From Lanius collurio (lineage: Eukaryota > Chordata > Aves > Passeriformes > Laniidae), in NCBI GenBank assembly GCA_020086605.1, contig JACBWW010000007.1, positions 18,296,483 to 18,360,482 of the forward strand: a DNA stretch of 64,000 nucleotides. The letters are read 5' to 3'. Positions 38,690 through 49,898 of this stretch are shown here, piece by piece. Under the pieces are notes generated by a model. That model saw nothing but the letters and a program-made list of their open reading frames with translations, was not told the origin of the DNA and did no database searches. Made by a program: the position numbers and the translations under genes. How positions within the stretch are numbered: position 1 is the stretch's first letter; every line of letters starts with the position of its first letter.

Positions 38690-38856
38690 TGTTTTTGTTT
38701 TTTTGTCCAAAGCACTTTTCCAATTCATTAAAATAATTTTGAATTGACACTCTGTCTTTCTTTATTCTGAGCATCCCTTCCAGCTTAATATTGTCTGCAA
38801 ACACTACGACACCAGTTCCATCGTATTTAAAATACCGAGTGGTGCCAGCCCAGGAG
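38690..38856 (-). mobile_element. Ancient CR1-clade LINE, reverse-transcriptase remnant
   Basis: On the minus strand this fragment encodes a decayed part of a LINE reverse transcriptase. A TCCTGGGCTGGCACC block corresponds to the LGP-type segment. It is followed by VVFADNIKLEG, the counterpart of the catalytic FADDTKLGG motif (second catalytic Asp replaced by Asn), and a DRVSIQNYFNELEKCF stretch matching the helix after it. Roughly 17 bases are missing between the first two blocks and the frame is disrupted around them. It resembles the old CR1/L3 lineages of amniotes (as in turtles) more than the young avian CR1 copies elsewhere in the window. Inactive. Confidence 0.75.
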
Positions 38857-40141
38857 ACATTGTGAATATAAAGGTTGCCAGCTAGGCAGTAGCTGGACAA
38901 TTAAAATGTCCTTTTGCTTTCCCATACACATTAAGAAAGGGAGGGCCTTTTGCTTTGCTCATCCAAGGTCACAATCATGATTCATCAACCTGCAAGGTTC
39001 AACAGTGTTTCCATTTGCAGTTTGATACTTGTTCAGCTTATCATATTTCATTTATTCTCATTTATTCTTGTAAGAACTGCAGAAGTAGTCCTTATGCTGG
39101 ATGGATTGGATCCTTTTTCACTGATCCACCCAAACAGTTGACTATTTTTCAGTATTATTAAAAATATAATCTCTTTAGCTGCCCTCCAGCAGAAAACAAA
39201 AGCAGAGGTCTGTTTCCATAAAAGCAGCTATAAGACACTACATCATACAAAGGCCTCTCATTGATTTAGTACCACTTAGCTTTGTCCCTGGCATAATATT
39301 TAAACTAGATGACTGGGCAACAGGCCCTTTAGAACAGCAAGTTGACAGTAATAAACTTAGACTAGTGATACAAAACAAATTGAGTTTGACTGCTGTAATG
39401 TATGCTGTTGGCATAATTCCATTTAGGGACATCAGAGGTCAGGATTGGTCAAGGTCATTGCTATGATGATGCTCCCTTCCTTCATGCCCCTGCTGTTTAA
39501 GGGATGCGTGCTGAGATAATGAATCAGATTAAGTATCTTGATGACACTTTTGATTATGCTCCTTCCTCAGAAAGGTCATCAGATTTTGGCTGGTGGTTGG
39601 CAATCAGCTTTGGAAAGGCAGCAAATTTCAGAGACACAAGCTGTCTCTTTTTGGTAATGCAGTGGCCTAACAACAGTTACATACACATTTGGGGCCAGAA
39701 GGCTTGATTATTGTAATTCTGTCCCAGCAGGGCCTTTCCAGTGCCTGCAGCTTGCAGGGGGTGCAGAAACATGTATGTGCACTGGAGTAAGCATTGCAAC
39801 CTTACTCAGAACTATAATTTCCTAAGGCAGTACTTTCACCTCAGTCAATGGAGCTGCTCCTCAGTCACTCCCTAGTGGCAGAGTTAGGGAAACAAAATCC
39901 TACAATAGAAAGCTGCTTCCACATATTCCTCTGTTACTTCTCCAGGATCCGACATACATACTGGGACCCAGGATGTGACTATACAGGCGGCTGGGTTATA
40001 GGGCATGCACTTGGTTCAGGAGGGTCACGGCGAAAAGGTGCTGCCACCCGTTCGTGCAGCTCCTCTGAGCCACTGCCAGCTGAAGCAGCACAGCTCTGCA
40101 GCCTCTCCCAGCCTCAGCACCCACGGGCGTCACAGTGAACT
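38857..40141. other. Unique stretch, no gene seen
   Basis: No exon or repeat recognised. GC content rises from about 39950 onward, towards the hairpin and CTCF-like site. Confidence 0.5.
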
Positions 40142-40184
40142 GTGTGCCCTGTGGTACAGGTAACACATGTGCCACAGGGCACAC
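40142..40184. repeat. Perfect 13-bp inverted repeat, 17-bp stem hairpin
   Basis: GTGTGCCCTGTGG (40142-40154) and CCACAGGGCACAC (40172-40184) are exact reverse complements. Pairing continues inward through one G-T/G-U pair and three more Watson-Crick pairs to a 17-bp stem (40142-40158 with 40168-40184) around a 9-base loop. It is shorter than a usual microRNA precursor stem, so a palindromic protein site or a structural element are equally possible. Confidence 0.75.
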
Positions 40185-40302
40185 TGAAAAAATCCCACAG
40201 GCTCAGGGTGCAGCCAGTGTGAGGAGTGAATGCAGCCACAGCTAGAAAAGACGCCTCGTGTTTGGGTACTGTTTCACTCTAAGCAACATCTTCAACATCT
40301 CA

Positions 40303-40316
40303 TCACTAGATGGCGG
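40303..40316 (+). promoter_or_regulatory. CTCF-like motif, plus orientation
   Basis: TCACTAGATGGCGG matches the CTCF core at 13 of 14 positions, with the characteristic CTAGATGGCGG. It lies about 120 bp downstream of the 17-bp hairpin in locally GC-rich sequence. Motif match only; binding is inferred. Confidence 0.5.
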
Positions 40317-42337
40317 CGACCTTCACAAATTTTTAATCAATGAGAGCTTTATTCTCAAAAGTGCTTGCCAAACCCTCGTTTTCTCTCTTTCAAAACCATT
40401 ATCACCACTTTCTCTTCTACATTACAGTTTTCTGCACAATGCCTTTGCAAACAGCAAAGTAGATCTATTTTTCAGTACAGGTATTTTGAAAAATAAAGGT
40501 AAGTTTCACTAAAACTGCATTATGCTTTTGAAATAAAACCTGTCTGGCTGAATAGAGAACAAACATCCTGTTCTGATCTTACACCCGATTTCTGTTTTTA
40601 TGCTCAAGTCTGTATGGAGAGAATGCTTGTAGTCTTCATATAGATCGATCCCTTACACATTTCATCTATGTTATTTTCATGGGACTATCCAATCAGAGAG
40701 AATTCTGTGAAGTCATCCATTCAAGTTACCATTAATTTTTCTAAATGTTTACAAAAGTCATTTCACTCAATGTATAGGGGGAAAAAAATGAACACAAAAC
40801 ACAAAGAAAGCACACCTATGTAACAGGTCTTCCACATTTCCTCAGGAAGTCCTTCGGCCCTGTCTAGCAGACCTGCCAAGGGCCACACTTTTGATATTCA
40901 CATTCCCTCCTGCCCTCTCCTGCAACTCATGGGAATATTGTCATTTATGTCCTGCAGCAAAAGCCTGCATTGCCACTGGCATTTCACTGATCTGTCAACC
41001 AGAAGTATGTCACATATGGGAACCCAGGGCTGAGGAGCAGCTCCAGTAGAGCAGAAGCCCAGAATTTGATGCTCCTCAGCTCACATGGTCGGAAGTATTT
41101 ACCTGGAAGATGTGTGCATGCCAGTTGCAGGCTTGTACCACAGGTCCTCCATCCCATCACCTGACCTGGCATAGAAAAGGCACATCCACTTCATGAGGAA
41201 GCTGTCATGAGCCTCAGGAACTGAGTAACAAATACTGGGCAGTTTGTCTTTTTCGTTGTTGTGCTAAAGCTGCGGCACACTGACACAACAAGTCTCCTCA
41301 AGGGACAAAGGACAGAGCAGACCCCCCAGCTTTAACCAGAGTATTGAGATCACATCACATCTGGAGCCAATTCAAAGTTTAGTCCTGGGTACCATCTTAA
41401 TGACATCAGCCAGGGTGCAGAGGTGCTTTACTCTGGTCCTGAAGCTCAGAGAAGAAAAAACCCTGTTTAGAAGAGACTCCACCTAACTCTGCATGTCAGT
41501 TCAGAACAGATCTTACGATGCTGAGCAGAAGGCACACATTGGAAATAGATGGTAAGATATAAATGTAAGACTAATAAACTGAAAGTAATCATGATGTTAT
41601 TTTAAAAAAACCCTGGTTTTATACTTCTGAGATTTTTTAAATAGATAATTACACAAAGAATACATAGTAAGACTAAAGATTAAGCTTTTAAAAAGTAATT
41701 TTTTCACTACATATATATAGTCTTGTAATGTTTAATTAAACTATAGTAAAAAATGTATCTAATCCAAATTCACTATTAAGTTGATCCAATATAACCAGCT
41801 TACTATTGTATTTTGTAGTTTAAGGAAAGATTTCTTTTGTTGGTATTTGTGTCAAAATGAATTTGAAGTTGAAGACTGAGACCTTTGAGACTTTTCCTCA
41901 AAGTTTGTCACCTAAGAAGCCTCCTCAGTTTAAATGTCCCTACAACATCATCTGCAAAGGTTTATACATGAGTGACTTTTGCACGTCAGACACAGGCTCA
42001 ACCATGGACAGCTGAAGAACTAATGTGGGCATAGCCCAGGAACACGTGGAGTAAAGAGCACAAGAAACAAGGCAAGTATGAAGGGATCCTTCTTCCCTAG
42101 CGTCCATCAGCTGATGTAACACAGATGTAGGAAACTGACAGGCCATGGACACGGCTCACATTCAGTCACAAGGAAAGATTACCATTGTAATCCTAACATT
42201 TCCCTTTCTGGAAGTTTACAATGAAGTGTAATGATATGATATTTCATATCTCATTTCATGAGGCTTTCCTCTGTGTCCACTTCACCATAAGCATCTAAGA
42301 GACTGCCTAGCCTGGGAACACAGTCTCCTTGTTTGTG
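40317..42337. other. Unique stretch, no gene seen
   Basis: No exon or mobile element recognised. The segment 41550-41850 is strongly AT-rich. Confidence 0.5.
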
Positions 42338-42563
42338 GGTGGAATAAATCTGCTTCTGAGAACCCCTTTTTCATCTTTTTATTGAGTACACAGACTCTTT
42401 ATATGGTCCCCTCTCTGTGGAGCCTGAATTTGGAAGAGCTTGCTTAAGTCTGTGGAATAAATCTGCTTCTGAGAACCCCCTTTTCATCTTTTTATTGACT
42501 ACAGAGACTCTTTATATGGTCACCTCTCTGTGGAGCTTGAACCTGGAAGAGCTTGCTTAAGTC
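42338..42563 (+). repeat. 113-bp tandem duplication, possibly LTR-derived
   Basis: Two adjacent copies (42338-42450 and 42451-42563) differ at about seven positions in 113, roughly 94% identity by eye. Each begins TGGAATAAATCTGCTTCTGA, which contains AATAAA and resembles the R region of the LTR at 43.8 kb (AATAAAGCTGCTTCTG on its minus strand). The duplicated unit may therefore be an R-U5 piece of an old, plus-oriented retroviral LTR. The TG...CA ends and target duplication of a full LTR were not found, so the LTR origin is inference; the duplication itself is plain. Confidence 0.85.
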
Positions 42564-43444
42564 TTTTTTAATAGTGCATTTCGCCTTTAATCTCTGTGAA
42601 TAAGCAGGCAAAAATTATGTATTCTCTTAAGCTTTAAAGAAAAACTGAATGAATTTCAAGGGAAAATATTTGCTTACACTGAGCAGGGAAAAAAAATGGG
42701 AATGATATCTCAAGCTTCCTGTAAGATATGACATTGCTCTTCCAAGGCCTGCAGCAATGTACAAGATATATTCATTAGGAGCAGCCCAAAGTAAATAGAT
42801 TTGAGATTATCAGAAGTATTTCAGTTGCTCAAGCTGTCATTAAATCAGACCAAACTTTATCAGACAATTGGAAGTCCAAGGTTTGGTCCCCAAACTTATG
42901 AACTGACCACAATGGCAAAGAGTCCCTCGTCTCAAAACCAAAATGTTGCAAGTTGTGATAGTCAGAAATTGAGAGGCACTTGTCCTTGCATCTTGATCTA
43001 ACCCACGTAGCACTTCAGACTAAATGATGATTTAAAACACACTTTTATAATTGAAAAAAATCTACTGATTTTTATTTTAAAGTGCAAAGAAAATTTTCCA
43101 TCCTAAAAACCTAATATTGCTCTATTTCGCTCTGTTTAAACAAAAATTTCAGCATCTATATTTTATACTCTTCAGAGTGAATAGCTTGACTCAAAACTTG
43201 AGTCTATATTTATAAAGAGTATGTTGGAGATGTTCAGGAGAAGGTGAGATGAAAAGCCATCATTCAACCTGCTGAAGACATGTTTTTGCCACACAGCTTT
43301 TTGATCATCAGCTAAGGTATAGATCAGATCAGAGTGCTGGTGTACCACCAACAGACCTTTGAAAACATGAGTCACTAAGGATTGACTTAGAAGTCTAGTC
43401 TCAACCCACAAATGAAACTCCATTTTCACTTCATTTGGTAAAGT
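42564..43444. other. Unique stretch, no gene seen
   Basis: No exon or mobile element recognised. Confidence 0.45.
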
Positions 43445-44153
43445 AATAAGGCTGGGGGTTGCCCAGCCGGTGCTGGATGGGGTCAGAGGCTCAGACCCAA
43501 GAAGCTGTGCCTGACCCGCAGAGGTGATCCCGTGAGGAACCATCTGGAGAGGTGATCCCATGAGGAACCGTCTGGAGAGGTGATCCCATGAGGAACCGTC
43601 TCCCAGGGGGTCGTGGCTTCTCTCAGCCCTCGGTCGGGGGTGCCTGCAGAGATGCCTGGCCCAGTAGCCATCAGCTCTTAGTGATTCAGCAGTGATTTCA
43701 GCTCTGCTCTGCAAGGCAAACCCCCAGGGCCAAGCCCGGATAGAGAGAGGAGAGGTCCTTCTGGTGGTTCCACAGAAGCAGCTTTATTCTTCCATCTTCC
43801 ACGAAGGGGTGACCAGAGACGAATCCTCTCCCGACTCGGGGCAGAGGAGTCTCTTTTATGGGGGTACAGAGGTGGGTGTGCAAGGGTGAGAAACCAATGG
43901 GCATTAGGGTATTTTACATATGGTTTCCTAGAGGATCATGGGTCTGTCTTCTCTCACTGTAACCAAAAAGATTCTCTCTTTCCCAAAGAGGGGCCTGCAG
44001 GGGGATTGTGTGACCTCCTTATCTCCAGGCCTTCCTGCCAGGGCAGGGGCTTGTCAGACCCCACATCTGGAGATTGTGCAGTTTCCTTTATCTAAACAAG
44101 GGTTTCCTGCCAGGACAGGGGCTTGTCAGACCCTATAGTTTGGTACTCAAACA
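43445..44153 (-). mobile_element. Endogenous retrovirus LTR (antisense)
   Basis: A GC-rich LTR of about 0.5-0.7 kb on the minus strand. It has a TATA-like CATAAAAG (CTTTTATG at 43853-43860 on the plus strand) and, 60 bp downstream, AATAAA (TTTATT at 43793-43798) followed by GCTGCTTCTG, the spacing expected of U3 promoter and R polyadenylation signals. The U3 carries a 32-bp direct repeat (44031-44062 and 44103-44134, 72 bp apart). The left part holds three 28-bp tandem units, which may be U5 or the start of the viral leader. The right end is probably near 44153, where the minus strand begins TGTTTGAGTACC. I found no target duplication, so the limits are approximate. No viral gene was recognised. 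Confidence 0.72.
43521..43601. repeat. 28-bp tandem repeat, three copies
   Basis: Units at 43521-43548, 43549-43576 and 43577-43601 (the last cut short at 25 bases), each beginning GAGGTGATCCC and differing at one or two positions. Nested in the LTR-like element. Confidence 0.92.
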
Positions 44154-44392
44154 CTAGCAAGATCTGCGACTTTGGAGAGTCAGCATCCCTAGTTTGACTG
44201 TAAAATTCTGCTCCCAAACACAACCAGAAAGCAGCACTGTCATGCTGAATATGCATTTCAACACAACCTATATCTAAGCATAACCCGAGTATTTTTAAAA
44301 TTAACATTATAATCTTAACTTTATGATATTATCAGGCATATATACTAAAATTGGAGCAATACAGAAAATATTAGCAGAATATTAGAATATTT
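44154..44392. other. Short unique spacer
   Basis: AT-rich sequence between the LTR and the next CR1; no feature seen. Confidence 0.45.
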
Positions 44393-44715
44393 TCTACCTG
44401 AAAAGAAGTTGTAGCCAGGTGGGGATTGGCCTCTTCTCCTAGGCAACCAGTGATATGATAAGAGGACATAGTCTCAAACTGGGCCAGGGGTGGTTCAGGT
44501 TGGACATCAGGAAGAATTTATTCACAAAACGGGTTGTTAAACTGGAATACACTGTCCAGGGGGGTGGTGATGTCGCCAGCCCTGAAGGTGTTTAGGAAAC
44601 AACTGGAGATGGCGCTTAATGCCATGGTCTACTTGACAAGGTGGTGATTGCCCAAGGTGGTTGGACCTGATGATCTTAGAGCTTGTTTCCAACCTAGTAA
44701 TTCTATGATACTGTG
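44393..44715 (+). mobile_element. CR1 LINE, 3' fragment
   Basis: Runs from CTACCTGAAAAGAAGTTG and GTAGCCAGGTGGGGATTGGC through GGTTCAGGTTGGACATCAGG, ACTGTCCAGGGGGGTGGTG, CTTAATGCCATGGTCTACTT and GACAAGGTGGTGATTG to the terminal TAATTCTATGATACTGTGA. Same 3' region as the copy at 6.1 kb, also 5'-truncated. Confidence 0.95.
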
Positions 44716-47700
44716 AAATTATTATACACGCAAAAGATAATCTAAAACTATTCTCTTTTTGGATCAGAGTACAGGCATCAAAGTTTCTCTGATTTCCTCA
44801 TACGGTTAAATTCCAAAAGCTCCATTCTGAAAAAGATACTGACACAACCCAATCAAAAGCCCTGCATAGCACAGCCCACAGGTATACCAAGGTCTGATTA
44901 CAATATCAGCTTCAGCCTAGGATGACAATGTTCCAGTTCCCAGTGCTGTTTCATAAATAATAAATGGATGCCATGCCCACAGTGATAAAATTGATGACTC
45001 AAAGACTAAGTGAAATACAGTACCTCTAAGGCTTTTAAGAAAAGTAAACTCCAGTCAAATCAGAAACAGATGGCAATGTGGGAGATGGAAAACTCTTCTG
45101 CAAGAGTCAACTCCTATTGCTTTTCAAACCAGCTGTCAAGTGACCTTCTGGTGAAATAGACTCAATCAGTTCAAATTCCCCCTTTCTTTACATATACGAC
45201 GTCCCACAACATTCCATGGAAAAATGAAGCAAACCAAATGTTTGGATTTCAAGTAAGACTGTAAAACCCAAAACATTAGGTAATATTTTTGTAAAAGCTT
45301 CTTCCTTGAGTTTCTCTCACAGAACTTTATTTTTCCTGGGTCAGTCCCAATGTCTCAGATTCCAAATACTTTAATATACTTAAAACTCAATTTTCCTGAG
45401 TTTAAGTTACAGTATTAGCAATTTATTTCTCAGTTCTATTTCAAAGGAAATTTGCATTTGCTTTCAGCAATATGGTTTCACAAGTGAACATCAGTACTTT
45501 CAAGACCGAAGACTAGGAACTGTTGAAAAATTTCTACCTAAACTAAGGTAACTAGATGTTGTGGGTTTGGCTGTGTTCTTATGTCACAGAGGTAAAATAA
45601 GTAAGTAAGAGATGATCTGAACAAAATCACTACACTAGGAAAGCAAAACATTGATAAAAGCTTGATTAAATGAATTTCCTTTCCACATCTTTCATGGGAA
45701 ACTGAAATATTAATCTTTGTATGGATTATTCACTGTCTAGTGAAAGTACCTGTGAGGTTTTAGTCTCCCATCTGTAACTGAAACTTAATGTACATTACAA
45801 TCTGTCATGATTTATGGCTCTGGTCTTGAGAAAGAAACTCTATGATGTATCAGAATATTATCTCTTAATTGGGAACTCAGCATAAGGGAAATAATAACAG
45901 CAGGAAATAATGGAAGCAGGATACACTGGAACTACAATTCTGAGGGGCATAGTACAGGGTTTTTCAACACAAATCTCGCAGCATTCAATTCTAACTCTTG
46001 TAAAGGAAGATATCCTCTTACTATCTTCATTGCTGCTGTAAGAGACTTAAAGATCACAATTGCCTCAAACACTGCCAAGGCCACAGAAGGAACTTGCCAT
46101 AAAATAAGCCATCACAGTGGGAACTTGAGATAAAAAATAACTGGGACATAAACCTGAGACCACAAAAACCACTGGGACATGAACTCCTATTTGCTTTGAC
46201 TAAACTGTTTTGGTGCCACTGCAAATTCAAGATGTTTATTTTCATCTGTTGTCGTCATAACACTTGAAGTCACCAAGAATACCCAGTTCACATGCTGAAG
46301 TTAAAATAAAACCAGATAATCTGTTCTTACTATATCAAATCCCAGTCTGAAAGCTTTAAATCCCTCCATATAGTTACTTGTTTTGCTCAAATAGATGCTG
46401 ACATCCCATACCTTGCAACTGACAATGACTTACTCAAAATTTTACCAGGTACATGATGGGAATGGGAAAATCATGTTACTTTTACAGCAAATGGGACCTG
46501 AGCCAAAAAGCTGCGTTGGGCAGTAATATGAGATTTTTGTTCATTTCTTTGGCAAAATAAAATCTAAAATAAAGAGAGGAGGAAAGGGGAAAATTGGGAA
46601 GAATCCATTGTTAAATCCACAATTTAAAAAAATACACAATAAAATGAGGCAGTTGCCAGAACTTTCAACTTTTCATTTGTATGGAAAGTCTTGATATCAT
46701 TTTTTAATATATACTGAGAGAAAGGTTCTAGAAATATAGTAGCAAACGTGACACTATATTCCCCACTTCTCCCTCCAGTTACTAATTTAATATTCGACCT
46801 CAAAACAAAGATAGGAAAGAAGTTCAAAGACCTTATAGTAAATTCCATCTCTTCTTTTTTTTTTCCCCCCCTGGGTTTTTTTAAAGTTGTGCCTATGTGT
46901 ACAGCTTTTACCATATACTTTTTTCTTACTTTTAAAATGTCGTGCTGGTCAAATGCAGCAGGAATTAAAACCACACAAATTTGCCTCAGATGTAATTTTA
47001 ATTCTGTCACGATGGAGCACTGAAAGCTTCTGCAAGTATGAAATTATAAAACTGAATAACATAAATGTCATGTGCGTTCACATCACTCCATGAATGCCTA
47101 CACTGGCATATCAAGACATATCCATCCTCTAGAAATACACATATTGAAGTGTTAGAAAAGCAAATGCAGGTTAACAAGTAATCAAGCACATGCATGATGC
47201 AGAGCACTGAGTTCCTCCAGATTGCTAGGTCATGCAAGAAAACAGAAGGTGAGTCAGAAAAATTTTCCACAGTGTCTCTATCATGTTTCTTCAGGAATAT
47301 CCAAAATTCCTTAAAATATACTTAGTCACACCAAAGCACTTCTAGAGAACACAAGTAGTTTAACAGAAAGGCAAAGGGTTTTAACTTGGTATGTTTGAAG
47401 TCACATTTTAAACCTATCTCCATTATTTACTATTTCTGCTGTACTGGACTTCATCACTTTCATCCATGTGCCCTTGAATGGGAGCTGGTTATCTCCATTT
47501 TTGCAAACCTCTAGCACAAAAGCTATGGATATCTTCTTACCCTTTCCAACAAAACTGAAACTCAGGAGACTTTGTCTAAATAGCATCTGGGAATCTGGCA
47601 CTAAGAATTCTGACAAAATTACATTGAATGCTTGCAAGAGCAGAACTCCGAAGTCTAACCACAGGATCTCCCTTCTGTGAGTGCAATATTACAAGGCCTG

Positions 47701-49775
47701 AATTTGAGTCTGCTCCAGCATGAAGTGTCTTGCATCAGCAGCTGACTAGACAGCTAGTCTAGTATGAAGTTCCTGGGAAGAATAAAGGAGATCTTACTCC
47801 CTCTCTCAATACTGGGTGGGAAAACTTCACATGCACTCCCAGATTTCATATCACATTTAGGGTTTCATGACTCTGCCACTCAGTGTAGCACACACAGCTC
47901 CCTGAATCTCCCATCCAGAGCATGGCTGTATTTCCCTTTCTCTCCTCTTTCCTTGTTACTGCTCTGCATACATCCACATTTAGGTGTACAGGGATACTGC
48001 AACATCAAGGCAACAGTGCAAATTAACAAACTGAATCACTGAGGAAAATAAGAACAAAATAAAACTCAGCTGATTCTGAGAATCACCCTATATTTTCAAA
48101 ACTGTGTTGAAAAATTCTGATTCTAATTAGGTAAGCAACGAGAAAAACAACTGAAAATAACCATGCTATCATATATTAACAATTTAAGTGGAACACCAGA
48201 GACTGTTGATTTATTTTAGAACAGTTCTAACTACTCTAAATGCACTGACACATCATAAAATAATTATTTTGTAAAATCTGTAACATAAATAATCTTTACA
48301 AGAGTTTGAAATAAAAGCAAATATCTTCATTAAAGACACACACAAGACAACTTTCAACCTAACCAATTCTTCTCACTGGACTATTTTCTTCAACATTTTG
48401 AAAACCAGAGAGGTAATACAGCCTACCTTATAGTAGGATTCCTTTGACTCCTAGAACAGCATAAAATGCAAAATCCACCAGTTTTATGTATGATTTGATT
48501 CTAGGATAATACCATTGCAATATTTCCTACTCTGACTGTAAACTCCAAGAAGTGATGCACACGTCCTTGGTCCGTACCATGAAAAAAACCAAACCAAACC
48601 AACCAACACAGATCATTTGAAGTCCTGGATTTGGAACCTGTACTTTCCCATACAGGATAACCTTTAGCACTCCAAGCACTGGTAGAACCAGTCTGTGAGC
48701 AGCATGACCAACTGTTTAGCCTTCATTCATGCGAATTTCAGACACAGAAACTGAGCGAATGCAAACAAGCTGCATTCTCATTGTCTCAACTACTTTGCCC
48801 ATTTAAATGCTCACAGAGTGCCTGGTCTACCTCTGTTATCTGACAATTATTTTCTCATTGTCTGCCAATTCCAGACCTAAAAATGTGGCCATCATCCATT
48901 TTCTCAGCATTTATGGATGACCTCCTTTAACAAGGATCCACTAATCTCTCATTCCCATCATACCAACCCTACTGAGAGCCATGAGAGAAGTTGGGAGCTT
49001 ACTCTTCTTGGAGTCATTCTCAGCACCTGCTGCAGCCCAAGCACACTGTCCCTTCCTGCTCCTCACCTCTAGCAGTGCTAAGCAAGAAATAATCTGTCAC
49101 ATGTAAAATGAATTAGAGAAAAGTATGTGTTTCATGTAAATTCAGGGAAAAATCTTCAGAACTAATGTGCTCCAACAAAGACCTGCTCTGTACCATACCT
49201 TGTGCAATTAAGTGCAAACAGATGTTTCTGGATTGTCATTACCTGGAAAGGATGTGCCACTCAGGAAGCTCAGACATTCAAAGGTTTCTTCAGATGTTGA
49301 CCAGATACAGCACTGGGTGGTTCACTGCTGGATTCATTCATCTGCTTATCCTTGCCTTGGACACACAGCCTCAGTTGTGAGCTTCCCATGTCAAGCAGTG
49401 CTCGCAGCTTCTGAATCTGCTTGTCCAACTCTGTCACTGCTTAACAACCTCCTTGTCCTCAAGAGCAGCAGGAGATGACAGGACTGAGATAATGCCACTG
49501 CTACTAGAACTTAACTTTTGCCAATAAAGTCTCTTCTTGTTTCCTAACTCTTCCTCTACCAAGCATTCAAATTACCATTACTATCTACTCTGGCACAGAA
49601 GTGCACACTTTAGTCCCAAGTTCTTTCTCCTGCAGATTGCTGAAGCTGATTTAAATGCTGCCAATGGCATAAATGGCACTTGAGCCCATGTCAAAGATGT
49701 CTATTATATTGGAGCTTCTTTTGCATTCAAGAAGTCCTATATGGTTTTGATTCTGAAAGTATCTTCCTTCAAGGT
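44716..49775. other. Unique stretch, no gene seen
   Basis: Five kilobases without a recognised exon, RNA gene or mobile element. The longest open frames (128 codons antisense at 46624-47010, with a 91-codon frame opposite) overlap each other and lack motifs. Short A/C-rich runs occur near 48580. Confidence 0.5.
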
Positions 49776-49898
49776 AAATAATAATAACAGTAGTAATAAT
49801 AATGATAATAGTAGTAATAATAGTAATAATAATATTGTTATTATTGTTATTATTATTGTTATTATTATTATTGTTATTATTATTACTACTACTACTAC
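49776..49898. repeat. Compound AAT/ATT trinucleotide microsatellite with mirrored halves
   Basis: About 120 bp. The left half (to about 49834) is AAT-type with GTA and GAT interruptions; the right half is ATT/GTT-type ending in ACT units. The halves are largely reverse complements, so the array can fold back on itself. It creates long Asn- and Ile-rich open frames on both strands that are not genes. Confidence 0.95.

Noticed and set aside
39865..39885. CTCF-like word CCTAGTGGCAG on the minus strand
   Set aside because: About three mismatches to the core, including invariant positions; too weak to list.
48580..48606. AACC/CCAAA runs considered as telomere-like or satellite repeat
   Set aside because: Only a few irregular units; ordinary low-complexity sequence.
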